NCBI GenBank assembly: GCA_963754125.1 | Contig: CAVWEX010000008.1 | Coordinates: 1 to 64,000 of the forward strand | Reading direction: 5' to 3' | From: RPQJ01 sp963754125 | Lineage (GTDB): Bacteria; Pseudomonadota; Gammaproteobacteria; Steroidobacterales; Steroidobacteraceae | DNA length: 64,000 nt | In this document: positions 19,634-27,372 of the stretch, one piece after another | How positions within the stretch are numbered: the stretch's first letter is position 1 | Layout of the letters: the number at the start of each line of letters is the position of its first letter | Made by a program: the position numbers and the translations under genes | Notes under the pieces: generated by a model | The model's input: only the letters and a program-made list of their open reading frames with translations | What the model was told of the DNA's origin: nothing | Databases searched by the model: none

Positions 19634-20140
19634 ATGAACGCTGATGCGACCACGCCCGCCGTTCCGCCGCCTGTGCCGCCGGCCCAGCGCCCGCCGCGGC
19701 GCAGCTTCCGGTCTTATTTCTGGGGCAGCGTGATCGGGGCGCTGGTCCTGATCGCGCTCTACACGCTTCTCATGCTGTGGTGGAGCTACTCCGACGGCGA
19801 CCGGGCGGGCGTGCTCCAGAAATTCTCCAAGCGCGGCTGGATCTGCAAGACCTGGGAAGGCGAGATCGCGATGTACGTGGTGGGCGGCGTGGCGCCGCAG
19901 ATCTGGGCATTCAGCGTGCGCGACGACGAGGTCGCCGCCCAGCTGCAGTCTGCCGTCGGCCAGCAGGTGCGCCTGCACTACGCCGAGCACCGCGGCCTGC
20001 CGACGAACTGCTTCGGCGAGACCGACTACTTCGTGAACCGGGTCGAGGTAGTGGGGCCGCCGCCCTGGCTCGATGGGCCCGCGTCGCCCGCGGGACCGTC
20101 GCCGGCCGGCGCACCGCCCGCGCCGCCCACCGCGCGCTGA
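19634..20140 (+). CDS. conserved membrane-anchored protein of unknown function
   Basis: A 168-residue protein. A Pro-rich cytoplasmic start is followed by one membrane helix (GSVIGALVLIALYTLLMLWW, about residues 32-52) and a small external domain. That domain contains SKRGWICKTWEGEIAMYVVG and GLPTNCFGETDYFVNRVEVV, and ends in a Pro/Ala-rich tail. The two Cys may form a disulphide. Proteins with this KRGWxCKTWEGE signature are widespread in proteobacteria, some mislabelled as metabolic enzymes; no function is established to my knowledge. GAAAGGA precedes ATG 19634. Its last 115 bp overlap the JAMM gene on the other strand. Confidence 0.82.
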   Translation: MNADATTPAVPPPVPPAQRPPRRSFRSYFWGSVIGALVLIALYTLLMLWWSYSDGDRAGVLQKFSKRGWICKTWEGEIAMYVVGGVAPQIWAFSVRDDEVAAQLQSAVGQQVRLHYAEHRGLPTNCFGETDYFVNRVEVVGPPPWLDGPASPAGPSPAGAPPAPPTAR

Positions 20141-20685
20141 GGCTCGCCGAAGATCACCCGCGCCGGCGGGTCCGACCGCGGGCCGACGAACCACGCCGAT
20201 TCGCCGCGCAACGGGTCCACGACCCAGCCCACGCTGTAGGCGTGCGGGAAGAACGCCTGCTGCGTGCGCCGGTCGGTGTGGCTGAAGAACGCGCCGAGGC
20301 CGGGGTGGCTGTGGTACCAGCCGACCACGCGCTCCCGCGGACCGAGCCGCGCGCGCGCAGCCTCCCAGACGCCGCTCGCCATGCGCAGCGACACGCCGGT
20401 GCTCGAGAAGTCCGCGGCCGCCACGGCCTGCGTGACGTGCACCGCCCGGCTGCATGCCGCGTCATCGCCCTCGGCAAAGACTTCGCCGAGCAACAGGCCG
20501 CCCTGCTCGTCGCCATGGTCCCCGAGGTGGCGCAGCACGGCCTCGCGCGCGGCGGCGCTCACGGCGACGAACAGTCCTGCCCCGGACGGGTTCGCACGCA
20601 GCAGCGCTGCGAGTGCCGGCTCGCGCGCGGCGAGCGCCGCGAGCGGCTGCAACGGCAGGGAAGGGGCCAGCTCGGTCCAGCGCAT
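20026..20685 (-). CDS. JAMM/MPN-domain metalloprotease (deubiquitinase-like)
   Basis: A 219-residue protein with a complete JAMM zinc site: upstream Glu in GGLLLGEVF (about residue 66) and HSHPGLGAFFSHTD (about residue 123), which fits HxH-x7-SxxD exactly. JAMM enzymes cleave isopeptide or peptide bonds at the C-terminus of ubiquitin-like proteins or remove C-terminal extensions. Its start is joined to the E2 stop (TGATG), and it ends an E1-UBL-E2-JAMM operon, so the modifier encoded there is the natural substrate. The C-terminal 40 residues are low-complexity Gly/Pro/Ala and lie antisense to the end of the 19634 gene; the true protein may function without them. Confidence 0.9.
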   Translation of the reverse strand: MRWTELAPSLPLQPLAALAAREPALAALLRANPSGAGLFVAVSAAAREAVLRHLGDHGDEQGGLLLGEVFAEGDDAACSRAVHVTQAVAAADFSSTGVSLRMASGVWEAARARLGPRERVVGWYHSHPGLGAFFSHTDRRTQQAFFPHAYSVGWVVDPLRGESAWFVGPRSDPPARVIFGEPQRAVGGAGGAPAGDGPAGDAGPSSQGGGPTTSTRFTK

Positions 20686-21330
20686 CAGGTCACCGCCTCG
20701 AACACGGTGCTGCAGCCGGGGCAGCGCACGCGACCGCGACGCCCGCGCGGCAGTCGCAGCGTGCGTGCGCAGGCCGGGCAGGGCTGCGACACGCGCTCCT
20801 CGCTCGCCGGCGCGTCCTGCCAGCCGACGCGGCGTGCGCGCGCCGGCCGGGCCGGCCCGTCGAAGCGCGGCTGGTCGGAAGGGAACGCGTCGGGGTGGTG
20901 CTGCCGTGCGCGCTGGTACCAGTCCGCCGCCGCGCGATTGGCGGCCGAGGCGGTGTTCACCAGCAGCGAGTCGAAGGTCAGGAGCCGCGCGAGCCGCTGC
21001 ACGAACAGGTCGAGCCCCTCGGACGCGAGCCACCGGGTGCCGAGGCAGATCGTGCCGGAGGGGAACACGTTCGGATGCCACACCGGCGTCAGCACCGTGG
21101 CGGTGGGCGGCTGGAACGGGTAGCGGCCCGGCAGCGCGATGCGCAGGCGGGTCTGCCGGGTGACGTCCGCGGGATAGCGCTCTGAGCGCGCGATCGCGTA
21201 GCGCAGCTCGACGTCCGCCTGCGGTACCGCAGGCCGTCGGGCCATTGAGCAGCGCGATCATCTCGCCCGAGGCGGCGGCCAGCGCGCGCAGCCGTTCGTG
21301 GTCCGCCTGCAGGCGGATCGGGCTCGTCAT
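20685..21330 (-). CDS. E2-like ubiquitin-conjugating fold protein, one apparent frameshift
   Basis: The core motif YPFQPPTATVLTPVWHPNVF followed by PSGTICLGTRW is a near-canonical E2 signature: the HPN tripeptide, then catalytic Cys in TICLG (about residue 97), then Trp. A C-terminal extension carries a zinc-ribbon (CPACARTL then VRCPGCSTVF). The N-terminus is read from ATG 21330 (TSPIRLQADHERLRALAAAS); around 21210-21245 the frame shifts before AVPQADVELRYAIARSERYP, so one indel must be assumed. An internal ATG at 21245 would give a shorter protein lacking the first E2 helix. It lies 18 bp after the ubiquitin-like gene and is fused by TGATG to the JAMM gene. Confidence 0.87.
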
Positions 21331-21348
21331 GTCGCGGCGTTCGGACGC

Positions 21349-21600
21349 TCAGCCCGCGACGAGCACGGGCTGCACTTCCAGCACGTCGCCCGGGCGCACG
21401 CTGCGGGCGAGGTCGTCGCCCGGGGCGAGGGCGCGGCCGGTGGTGGTGTTGACCAGCGTGTAGTCGGTGTCGGCCGGCAGCGCCCAGTTGTCCACCGCCG
21501 CCTGGATGATGTCGGCGCCGGTGCTCGCGCCGTCGAGGTCGAGTTCGGCGCGGCGGGTCTGGTCCGCCGTGCGCACGTAGAGCTTGAGGGATTGCGTCAT
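21349..21600 (-). CDS. ubiquitin-like (beta-grasp) protein
   Basis: An 83-residue protein, the length of a single ubiquitin fold. The pattern LKLYVRTADQTRRAELDLDG, then helix GADIIQAAVDNWAL, then YTLVNTTTGRALAPGDDLAR and VRPGDVLEVQPVL matches a beta-grasp domain of the YukD/ubiquitin kind. It ends in VLVAG-stop rather than a di-glycine, so either the terminal AG is the reactive end or the modifier is used differently. Its ATG overlaps the E1 stop (ATGA), and the E2 gene follows. Presence of E1, E2 and JAMM in the same operon is the main argument for a protein-modifier role. Confidence 0.85.
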   Translation of the reverse strand: MTQSLKLYVRTADQTRRAELDLDGASTGADIIQAAVDNWALPADTDYTLVNTTTGRALAPGDDLARSVRPGDVLEVQPVLVAG

Positions 21601-22751
21601 ATGCCAGGGTTCTCCTCGAGGTCGAAACAGATCGCGTCGCCGTTGATCTCGGCCAGCGCGAACTTGGCGGGCACCGGCCGGCCGGGGAAGCGTGCGGTGA
21701 GTTCGCCGACCGTGAAGGTGTCGCGGATCTCGATGCGCACCGCCGGCGCGGCGCACTTCGGGCAGGTCGCGATGCCGTCGTCGAACTCGGCGGCGCGCCG
21801 GTTGACGTAGCGCGTGGCGGCCTCGAGCGGCCCGCAGGCCGCGCACTCGTAGCCCGCGATGAGCGGGTCGCTGAGCTGCACCACCTGCTCGCCGATGTCG
21901 GGCCTGGCGTCGCCCTGGTCGTCGCGGTGCGCCGACCAGCGGTTGCGGGTGTGCACGATGCGCGGCGCCCGCGCAAACGTGCCGCAGCCCGGGCAGCCCT
22001 CGCGACGCTCGATCTCGACCGCGCTGCCCGTGCCGCCGATCGTGTCGAGCAGCCGGCGCTGCGCGCGTTGCGGCGCCTCGCCGCCGAGGCGCAGCGCCAT
22101 CGAGGCCGCAAGCGCCCCCGCCACGCTCGCCGTGACGGCGGTGGTCGGGATCAGGCGCTGCAGTCCGGCGCGACGACGCAGCCCGCCGCAGGAGTAGCGC
22201 TCGGCCACCCGCGCGTAGGCCGACTCGGGCAGCGTGCACTCGTAGCAGGCGGTGGCGTCGGACGTGGCGAACGGGAACGACTCCACCACCGCCCAGCGGC
22301 TGTCGAGCCCGGCGTTGACGAGGTTCACCCGTGTGAGCAGGCAGAGCTGGTTGAGACGAAGGCGTGCCTCGAAGTTGTCCACGGCCGCAATCGCACAGTC
22401 GTACTGGCGCAGCCGGCCGAGGCTCATCGTGTCCCAGAAGTCGCCCGGCACGGCGCGCACCGTCACGTGCGGGTCGAGGTCGCGCGCCCGCTCGGCGACC
22501 GCCTCGGCCTTGTTGCGCCCGGCGTCGGACTCGCGCAGCAGCACGCTGCGCGTGAGGTTGTGCAGCTCGACCACGTCGAAGTCGAACACGTCGATCGTCC
22601 CGCAGCCGAGCAGCGCGAGGTTCTTGACCACCTCGTTGCCGACCGCGCCGGCGCCGATCACCGCGACGCGCGCCGCGGACACCTGCTCCTGCGAAAACCA
22701 GTCGATGAGATCGTGCCGCCGGTAGCGTTGCGTGCGCCGCGGGTCGTGCAT
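21597..22751 (-). CDS. E1-like ThiF-family activating enzyme with zinc ribbons
   Basis: A 384-residue protein. The adenylation domain has the nucleotide motif VAVIGAGAVGNEVVKNLALL (about residue 29), followed by DFDVVELHNLTRSVL with the Asp and Asn-Leu-x-Arg typical of ThiF/MoeB/E1, then GRNKAEAVAERARDLDP. Candidate reactive Cys residues are in SDATACYECTLPE and RYSCGG. The C-terminal third has three more Cys pairs (CPGC, CAAC, CPKC), suggesting zinc ribbons, and a beta-rich end. The family activates the C-terminus of small beta-grasp proteins with ATP. It is first in the E1-UBL-E2-JAMM block, 38 bp after the zinc-ribbon membrane protein. Confidence 0.92.
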   Translation of the reverse strand: MHDPRRTQRYRRHDLIDWFSQEQVSAARVAVIGAGAVGNEVVKNLALLGCGTIDVFDFDVVELHNLTRSVLLRESDAGRNKAEAVAERARDLDPHVTVRAVPGDFWDTMSLGRLRQYDCAIAAVDNFEARLRLNQLCLLTRVNLVNAGLDSRWAVVESFPFATSDATACYECTLPESAYARVAERYSCGGLRRRAGLQRLIPTTAVTASVAGALAASMALRLGGEAPQRAQRRLLDTIGGTGSAVEIERREGCPGCGTFARAPRIVHTRNRWSAHRDDQGDARPDIGEQVVQLSDPLIAGYECAACGPLEAATRYVNRRAAEFDDGIATCPKCAAPAVRIEIRDTFTVGELTARFPGRPVPAKFALAEINGDAICFDLEENPGI

Positions 22752-22789
22752 GTCGCTGTGTCCTCGATGAATCCCGGACCCGGCCCCGA

Positions 22790-23149
22790 TCAATCCTCGA
22801 GGACCTTCACGGCCACGAAGTCGGCGCCGCCGCAGGCGGCGCAGCGTCCGCCGTTGTCCCGGGCGAGCACGCCGGCGCTGTCGGCATGATAGAGCGCTCG
22901 GCAGCCGGAGCATCTCACCAGTGGCCGCGCTGCATCCAGCGGCTCGCCGGAGTAGGCGTCGCGCAGGCCGGTGAGCTCGTCGCGACGAACTGCAGCGAGC
23001 CCGCCGTCGTCCGGCCGGGCACGCCCGCGGGATCGCGCCCGGGGCCGGTAGGTGCGTCCGTCGCGCGGCCGCGAGGACGCGGACTGGCGCGCCATGAACA
23101 GCACGAGGCCGACCAGCAGGAAAACCAGCAGCGGCAGCAGTCGTGCCAT
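22790..23149 (-). CDS. small membrane-anchored zinc-ribbon protein
   Basis: A 119-residue protein. One N-terminal membrane helix (LLPLLVFLLVGLVLFMA) is followed by an Arg-rich linker and a C-terminal zinc-binding region: VRCSGCRALYHADSAGVL then RCAACGG, a paired CxxC. The spacing and the phrase CxGCRALYH recall treble-clef or RING-like ribbons, but it is too short to assign. It lies between the secretin-like gene (8 bp) and the E1 gene (38 bp). A tempting inference is an adaptor or E3-like role for the modifier system; there is no direct evidence. Confidence 0.78.
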   Translation of the reverse strand: MARLLPLLVFLLVGLVLFMARQSASSRPRDGRTYRPRARSRGRARPDDGGLAAVRRDELTGLRDAYSGEPLDAARPLVRCSGCRALYHADSAGVLARDNGGRCAACGGADFVAVKVLED

Positions 23150-23157
23150 CGTTTCGC

Positions 23158-23988
23158 CTACGGGACCTCGTCCACCTTGACCCAGGCCGCGTACTGCGAC
23201 TCGGTGCTGCGCCGGCCCCAGACCAGCAGGCCGCTCGTGTTCCCGCTGCCCGTCTCCTGCACCGCGCCGAGCGGAATCCACTCGCCGAGCGGACCACTGA
23301 CCGTCGACGCCAGGCCCGCGGTCTGGACGACGGGAGCGGTCGCCGCACCGCGCAGCCGCTGTTGCCGCGGCGAGACCTCGAGGGTAACCGTCTCGCCGTG
23401 CAGGCGTACGGTGGCATAGAAGCCGGTGCTCACGTCGCGATATTCGGTGGATGTGTACACCAGCGGTCGCCGGTGCCCGGGCACGACCTGCGTGGTCGTG
23501 AGCGGCACGAGCTGGCCGACCGCGATGTAGGTTTCCATGCCCTCGATGGTGCGGACGCCGGAGGTGTTGTGCAGGTTCGCGCGTTGCGACCCGCTGCGCA
23601 CACCGACGGCGACGCCGGAGTCGTCGCCGGGCGGTGCGTTCACGCCCACCTGTACGTCACCACTCCCGACGGTCGCCGTGCCGCGCAGGTCCGTACCCTC
23701 GTCGCGCGTGACGGTGCCCTGGCCCACCGTGACCATCAGCTGGCGAGGTCGGCGATCGAGCATTTCCACGGCCTGGCGGATCTGCTCGAAGTTGGCCGGG
23801 CTCGTGTTCACGAACAGCACGCGGTCCGCCCCGGTCAGCACGCCGCCCGCCTCGAGCAGCGGCTGTACGATGGGGACGATCTCCTCCGCCAGGCGGTAGC
23901 GCAGCTCGATGACCTGCAGTTCGCGGGCCGTGGCGACCGCCGCCAGCACCGCGAGCACGAGCGCGAGGACGGAGCGAGCCGCTCGCAT
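23158..23988 (-). CDS. exported protein with secretin N-terminal-like domain
   Basis: A 276-residue protein with a signal peptide (VLALVLAVLAAVATA). It then has a secretin short-domain pattern: LQVIELRYRLAEEIVPIVQPLL followed by GADRVLFVNTSPANFEQIRQ, in which Arg/Asn/Glu-Ile-x-Gln is typical of NolW/STN-like repeats of type II/III secretins. No secretin pore domain is present, so it cannot form an outer-membrane channel alone. The second half is beta-rich (VYTSTEYRDVSTGFYATVRL). It is 2 bp after the threonine aldolase stop and 8 bp before the zinc-ribbon gene, so probably one transcript. Confidence 0.75.
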   Translation of the reverse strand: MRAARSVLALVLAVLAAVATARELQVIELRYRLAEEIVPIVQPLLEAGGVLTGADRVLFVNTSPANFEQIRQAVEMLDRRPRQLMVTVGQGTVTRDEGTDLRGTATVGSGDVQVGVNAPPGDDSGVAVGVRSGSQRANLHNTSGVRTIEGMETYIAVGQLVPLTTTQVVPGHRRPLVYTSTEYRDVSTGFYATVRLHGETVTLEVSPRQQRLRGAATAPVVQTAGLASTVSGPLGEWIPLGAVQETGSGNTSGLLVWGRRSTESQYAAWVKVDEVP

Positions 23989-23990
23989 GA

Positions 23991-25055
23991 TCAGCGCCCG
24001 GCCCCGGCCCCAGCCGCGTGGCCCGTGAGCGCGTCGCGCACGCAGTCGAGCAGCGCCTCGATGCCGGCCGGTTCCTGGTCGTGGCGGCAGACGAACCGCA
24101 GGTCGCGGCCGAGCTTGTAGAAATCGAACGGTCCGCGGTCGAGCGCGGCGACGGCGGCCGCGGGGAGACGCAGGAACAGCATGTTGATCTCGACCGGCGC
24201 GACCAGCGACACGCCGGGCAGCGCGGTGAGCGCGCGGGCCAGCATCGCCGCGTGGGCATTTGCAGCCGCCGCCCGCTCGAGCCAGCGGTCGTCGGCCACG
24301 TAGCGCTCGAGCTGCGCCGACACGAAGCGCGCCTTCGACAGCACCTGGCCGCCGCGTTTCATCAGGAAGGGGATCTCGCGCGCGAGCGCCGGGTCGAACG
24401 CCACGATCGCCTCGGCGTTGATCGCGCCGTTCTTGGTGGCGCCGAGCGAGAGCAGGTCCACGCCGGCGCGCCAGGTGAGATCGGCGGGCGAGCAGCCGAG
24501 CGCCGCCACCGCGTTCGCGAAGCGCGCGCCGTCCATGTGCACCCGGAGCCCGTGCCGGTGCGCCACCTCGCAGAGCGCCGCTACTTCCGCGGGCGTGTAG
24601 AGCGTGCCGAAGTCGGTGGGCTGCGTGAGGTTGAGCGCGAAGGGCTGGACGCGGGTCGGGTTGCCGCGCCCGGCGAGCGCGAGCGCCTCCTCGAGCGCCG
24701 CGGGCTCGAGCTTGAAGTCGCGGCCCGGCAGGCCCACGAGCTTGGCGCCGGTGAAGAACTCGGGCGCGCCGCACTCGTAGACGTTGATGTGCGCCGTCTC
24801 GTGGCAGTAGATCGCGCCGTAGGGATTGGCGAGCGCGGCGAGCGCGACCGAGTTCGAGCCCGTGCCCGAACACAGCGGGAACACCTGCACCGGGCGCTCG
24901 AACAGCGCCGCGAAGCGCGCGTTCATGCCGCGGGTATAGTCGTCGTCGCCGTAGGGCGCGGCGGTGCCGGCGCTGGCGGCGACGAGCGCCTCGAGGATTT
25001 CCGGGGCGGCGCCGCCGACGTTGTCGCTGCGGAAGTCGTAGCGGGGCTGGGTCAT
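23991..25055 (-). CDS. low-specificity L-threonine aldolase family protein
   Basis: A 354-residue PLP enzyme of the beta-eliminating lyase/aldolase family. The N-terminus YDFRSDNVGGAAPEI matches the family signature (RSDN/T), the PLP lysine lies in SLGATKNGAINAEAIV, and the cofactor Asp is in GLRVHMDGARFANAV. The reaction would be cleavage of L-threonine or allo-threonine to glycine and acetaldehyde. Length is normal and the frame clean. It is the first gene of the minus-strand run leading to the E1-UBL-E2-JAMM set, and is likely an unrelated housekeeping gene whose promoter drives that set. Starts of this gene and the GNAT gene are 49 bp apart, divergent. Confidence 0.88.
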   Translation of the reverse strand: MTQPRYDFRSDNVGGAAPEILEALVAASAGTAAPYGDDDYTRGMNARFAALFERPVQVFPLCSGTGSNSVALAALANPYGAIYCHETAHINVYECGAPEFFTGAKLVGLPGRDFKLEPAALEEALALAGRGNPTRVQPFALNLTQPTDFGTLYTPAEVAALCEVAHRHGLRVHMDGARFANAVAALGCSPADLTWRAGVDLLSLGATKNGAINAEAIVAFDPALAREIPFLMKRGGQVLSKARFVSAQLERYVADDRWLERAAAANAHAAMLARALTALPGVSLVAPVEINMLFLRLPAAAVAALDRGPFDFYKLGRDLRFVCRHDQEPAGIEALLDCVRDALTGHAAGAGAGR

Positions 25056-25104
25056 CTTGGGGGCAGCAGGCGCGGCGCGGCCGCGGAACGCGGGGAGGAC
25101 AGGC

Positions 25105-25668
25105 GTGATTCTACTGGAGACGGAACGGCTGAGGTTCCGGCGCTTCGTGCCGGAGGACATCGACCGGCTGGTCGAGCTCGACTCGGACCCCGAGGTGATG
25201 CGCTACATCACCTTCGGTGAGCCCACGCCGCGCGAGCGCTACGAGCGGGAGATCATTCCGCGCTGGCTCGCGTTCCAGGAGACGATGCCGCTGCTCGGCT
25301 ACTGGGCGGCCGAGAGCCGCACGGGGGGCGACGTCGTCGGCTGGTTCCACCTGCGGCCGGACCGCTTCGACGCGGGCGAGCAGGAACTCGGCTACCGGCT
25401 GCGGCGCAGCGACTGGGGCCGGGGCCTCGCGACCGAGGGCGGCCGCGCGCTGGTCGCCTACGGCTTCGAGCGCGCGGGCGCGGACAAGATCTCGGCACGC
25501 ACGCTCGCAGCGAACGCGGGCTCGCGGCGCGTGATGGAGAAGTGCGGGCTCGCTTTCGAGTGCGATTTCGTCTATCCCGAGGACATCCTGGCCGGGCGCC
25601 CGGAGGACGAGCGTGCCGCCGTGAAGTACTCGATCACGCGCCCACGGTGGCTTGCGGCGCGGGCTTGA
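25105..25668 (+). CDS. GNAT-family N-acetyltransferase
   Basis: A 187-residue acetyltransferase of the RimJ/RimL-like group: LETERLRFRRFVPEDIDRLV at the N-terminus, and acetyl-CoA loop YRLRRSDWGRGLATEGGRAL (the RGLATEG variant of the P-loop). Then NAGSRRVMEKCGLAFECDF gives the C-terminal half. The substrate could be a protein N-terminus or a small amine. GTG 25105 with GGGGAGG upstream is preferred over the longer in-frame start at 25057. Its tail overlaps the thioredoxin lipoprotein by 35 bp, convergent. Confidence 0.87.
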   Translation: MILLETERLRFRRFVPEDIDRLVELDSDPEVMRYITFGEPTPRERYEREIIPRWLAFQETMPLLGYWAAESRTGGDVVGWFHLRPDRFDAGEQELGYRLRRSDWGRGLATEGGRALVAYGFERAGADKISARTLAANAGSRRVMEKCGLAFECDFVYPEDILAGRPEDERAAVKYSITRPRWLAARA

Positions 25669-27280
25669 GGAAGGCCTCGCAGTGGGCGCGTCCCGGGTCG
25701 CCGGCCGGCAGGCCCGCACAGATCGTGCCCGTGCGCACGCGCAGGCGCTCGACGACGGCCGCGGGCTCCGCGTCCTGGCCCCACTCGAGCAGCTTCGCGC
25801 CGAGCTGTTCGAGTCGCGCCTGCGTGCGCTGGTAGAACGCGTCCGGCGACTCGCCGAGTTCGCCCAGCACCTCGAGGCCCACGCGCTCGATGCGCACCGT
25901 GTCCTCCGGCGTCATCTCGAGCAGGCCCACGAGGTAGTTGTAGCCCCACTGGAAGCGCGTCGCGGGACCCTGCGCGCCGGCGTAGGCGCGCTCCAGCCAC
26001 GCGACGGCCTCGTCCTTGCGGCCGGCCTCCTTCGCGAGCTGGGCAAGGTCCAGCATGAAGTAGTACGGCGACTTCGACTTCTCGAGCTCGGCGGTGAGCA
26101 TGCGGTTCGCCTCCTCCGCGAGGCCCGCTTCCCAGTAGAGCCCGGCCGCGGCGTAGATCGCCGCGTGCCGTGCGTACGGCTCGGTGGTCGCCGCATCCAC
26201 CCGCGCCACCGCCGCGCGGGCCTCCGCGAGCAGGGCCTCGGGCAGCGGCGCGTCGGGGGCCTCGAGGCGCTGCAGCAGGATGCGCGCGCGGACGAGGTTG
26301 AGCTGTTCCGGCCCGGACAGCGCGACCGCCGCGCCGCCCCGCCCGAGCGTGTCGAGCGCGGCGCGCCACGCGGCGAGCAACTGCTCGCGCTCCGGCGAGC
26401 CGGGTTCCGAGAGCAGTCCCACCACGTCGGTGGCCCCGTAGAGCAGGCTGTCGACGTTGGCGCCGGCCACCTCGGCCGAACCGAGCAGTCGCATCAACCG
26501 GCCCGACTCCGCGTTGCGCGTCGCACCGTCGAGCGGCGATTTGCCTTCGCTCGCTTGGTCCGCGGCCGCGCCGAGGTACTCGAAAAAGAATCGCGCACAC
26601 TCCGGCTGCAGGTCCGCCGGGCACGCCTCGCTCAACTGGCGAAACGTGCTCGAGCGCCGGTCGGGCGGCAGGATGCGTCCGTTGTCGGTCCCCCAGGAGT
26701 AGTAGGCGAGCAGCCGCCAGTCGCTGGGCGCCACCGCGCCGGTGTCGAGCGCCGCCTGCAGGATCTCGGCCACCGGCCGCCCGTCCGCGAGCGCCGCATC
26801 GAGGACGGTCGCGTAGCGCGCGACGTCCACGCCGCCCGGCAGCCGCGTGATCTCGGTGCCGTCCGCGCGGAACAGGATCATGGTCGGGTAGCCCATCACG
26901 CCGAAGCGCTCGCCGTGGCGCTGCGCGCTCGGCGTGTCGCCGTCGAGGTACACCGGCACGAACAGCCGACTGCGCTCCTGGAACTCGCGCGTGTTGAAGA
27001 TGGTCGACTTGATCTCGGCGCAGGGCGGGCACCACTCGGCGCCCCAGTACAGGAAGATCGGCTTGTCGGCGGACTTTGCCGCCGCGAACGCAGCGTCCAC
27101 GTCGCCGGGGAACCAGTCGATGCCGGGCGGAAGGTGCGGCCCCGGTGACTCTGCCGCGGAGGTCGCCGCCGCCTCCGGCTCAACCGGCGTGGTCGGCGGC
27201 GACTTCCGGCTGCAGCCGGCGGCCGCGAGCAGCACGGCGAGTGAGACGAGCAACGGCAGGCTTCGCGCTTGGAATCGCAT
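25634..27280 (-). CDS. thioredoxin-fold lipoprotein with helical repeat C-terminus
   Basis: A 548-residue protein. The signal peptide ends in a lipobox-like LLAAAGC, so it is probably outer-membrane or periplasmic. A thioredoxin-like domain (about residues 55-165) carries the redox pair in WGAEWCPPCAEIK and the cis-Pro in GVMGYPTMILF. The long C-terminal part is alpha-helical with TPR-like character (AYAGAQGPATRFQWGYNYLV). It probably reduces or oxidises periplasmic disulphides; CPPC tends toward a reductant. It stands alone downstream of the hut genes on the same strand. Confidence 0.85.
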   Translation of the reverse strand: MRFQARSLPLLVSLAVLLAAAGCSRKSPPTTPVEPEAAATSAAESPGPHLPPGIDWFPGDVDAAFAAAKSADKPIFLYWGAEWCPPCAEIKSTIFNTREFQERSRLFVPVYLDGDTPSAQRHGERFGVMGYPTMILFRADGTEITRLPGGVDVARYATVLDAALADGRPVAEILQAALDTGAVAPSDWRLLAYYSWGTDNGRILPPDRRSSTFRQLSEACPADLQPECARFFFEYLGAAADQASEGKSPLDGATRNAESGRLMRLLGSAEVAGANVDSLLYGATDVVGLLSEPGSPEREQLLAAWRAALDTLGRGGAAVALSGPEQLNLVRARILLQRLEAPDAPLPEALLAEARAAVARVDAATTEPYARHAAIYAAAGLYWEAGLAEEANRMLTAELEKSKSPYYFMLDLAQLAKEAGRKDEAVAWLERAYAGAQGPATRFQWGYNYLVGLLEMTPEDTVRIERVGLEVLGELGESPDAFYQRTQARLEQLGAKLLEWGQDAEPAAVVERLRVRTGTICAGLPAGDPGRAHCEAFLKPAPQATVGA

Positions 27281-27372
27281 CGGGGGGGTATCTCGGGCCA
27301 GGGCGGGAGGGTACGTCGGGCGGGCCGCGCAGTATGCCAGTCGCCGCGTCCGCGACCGCAGCCGGGCCGGTG

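Noticed and set aside
23158..23988. Calling the exported protein a full secretin
   Set aside because: Only the N-terminal short-domain pattern is present; the C-terminal pore domain is absent.
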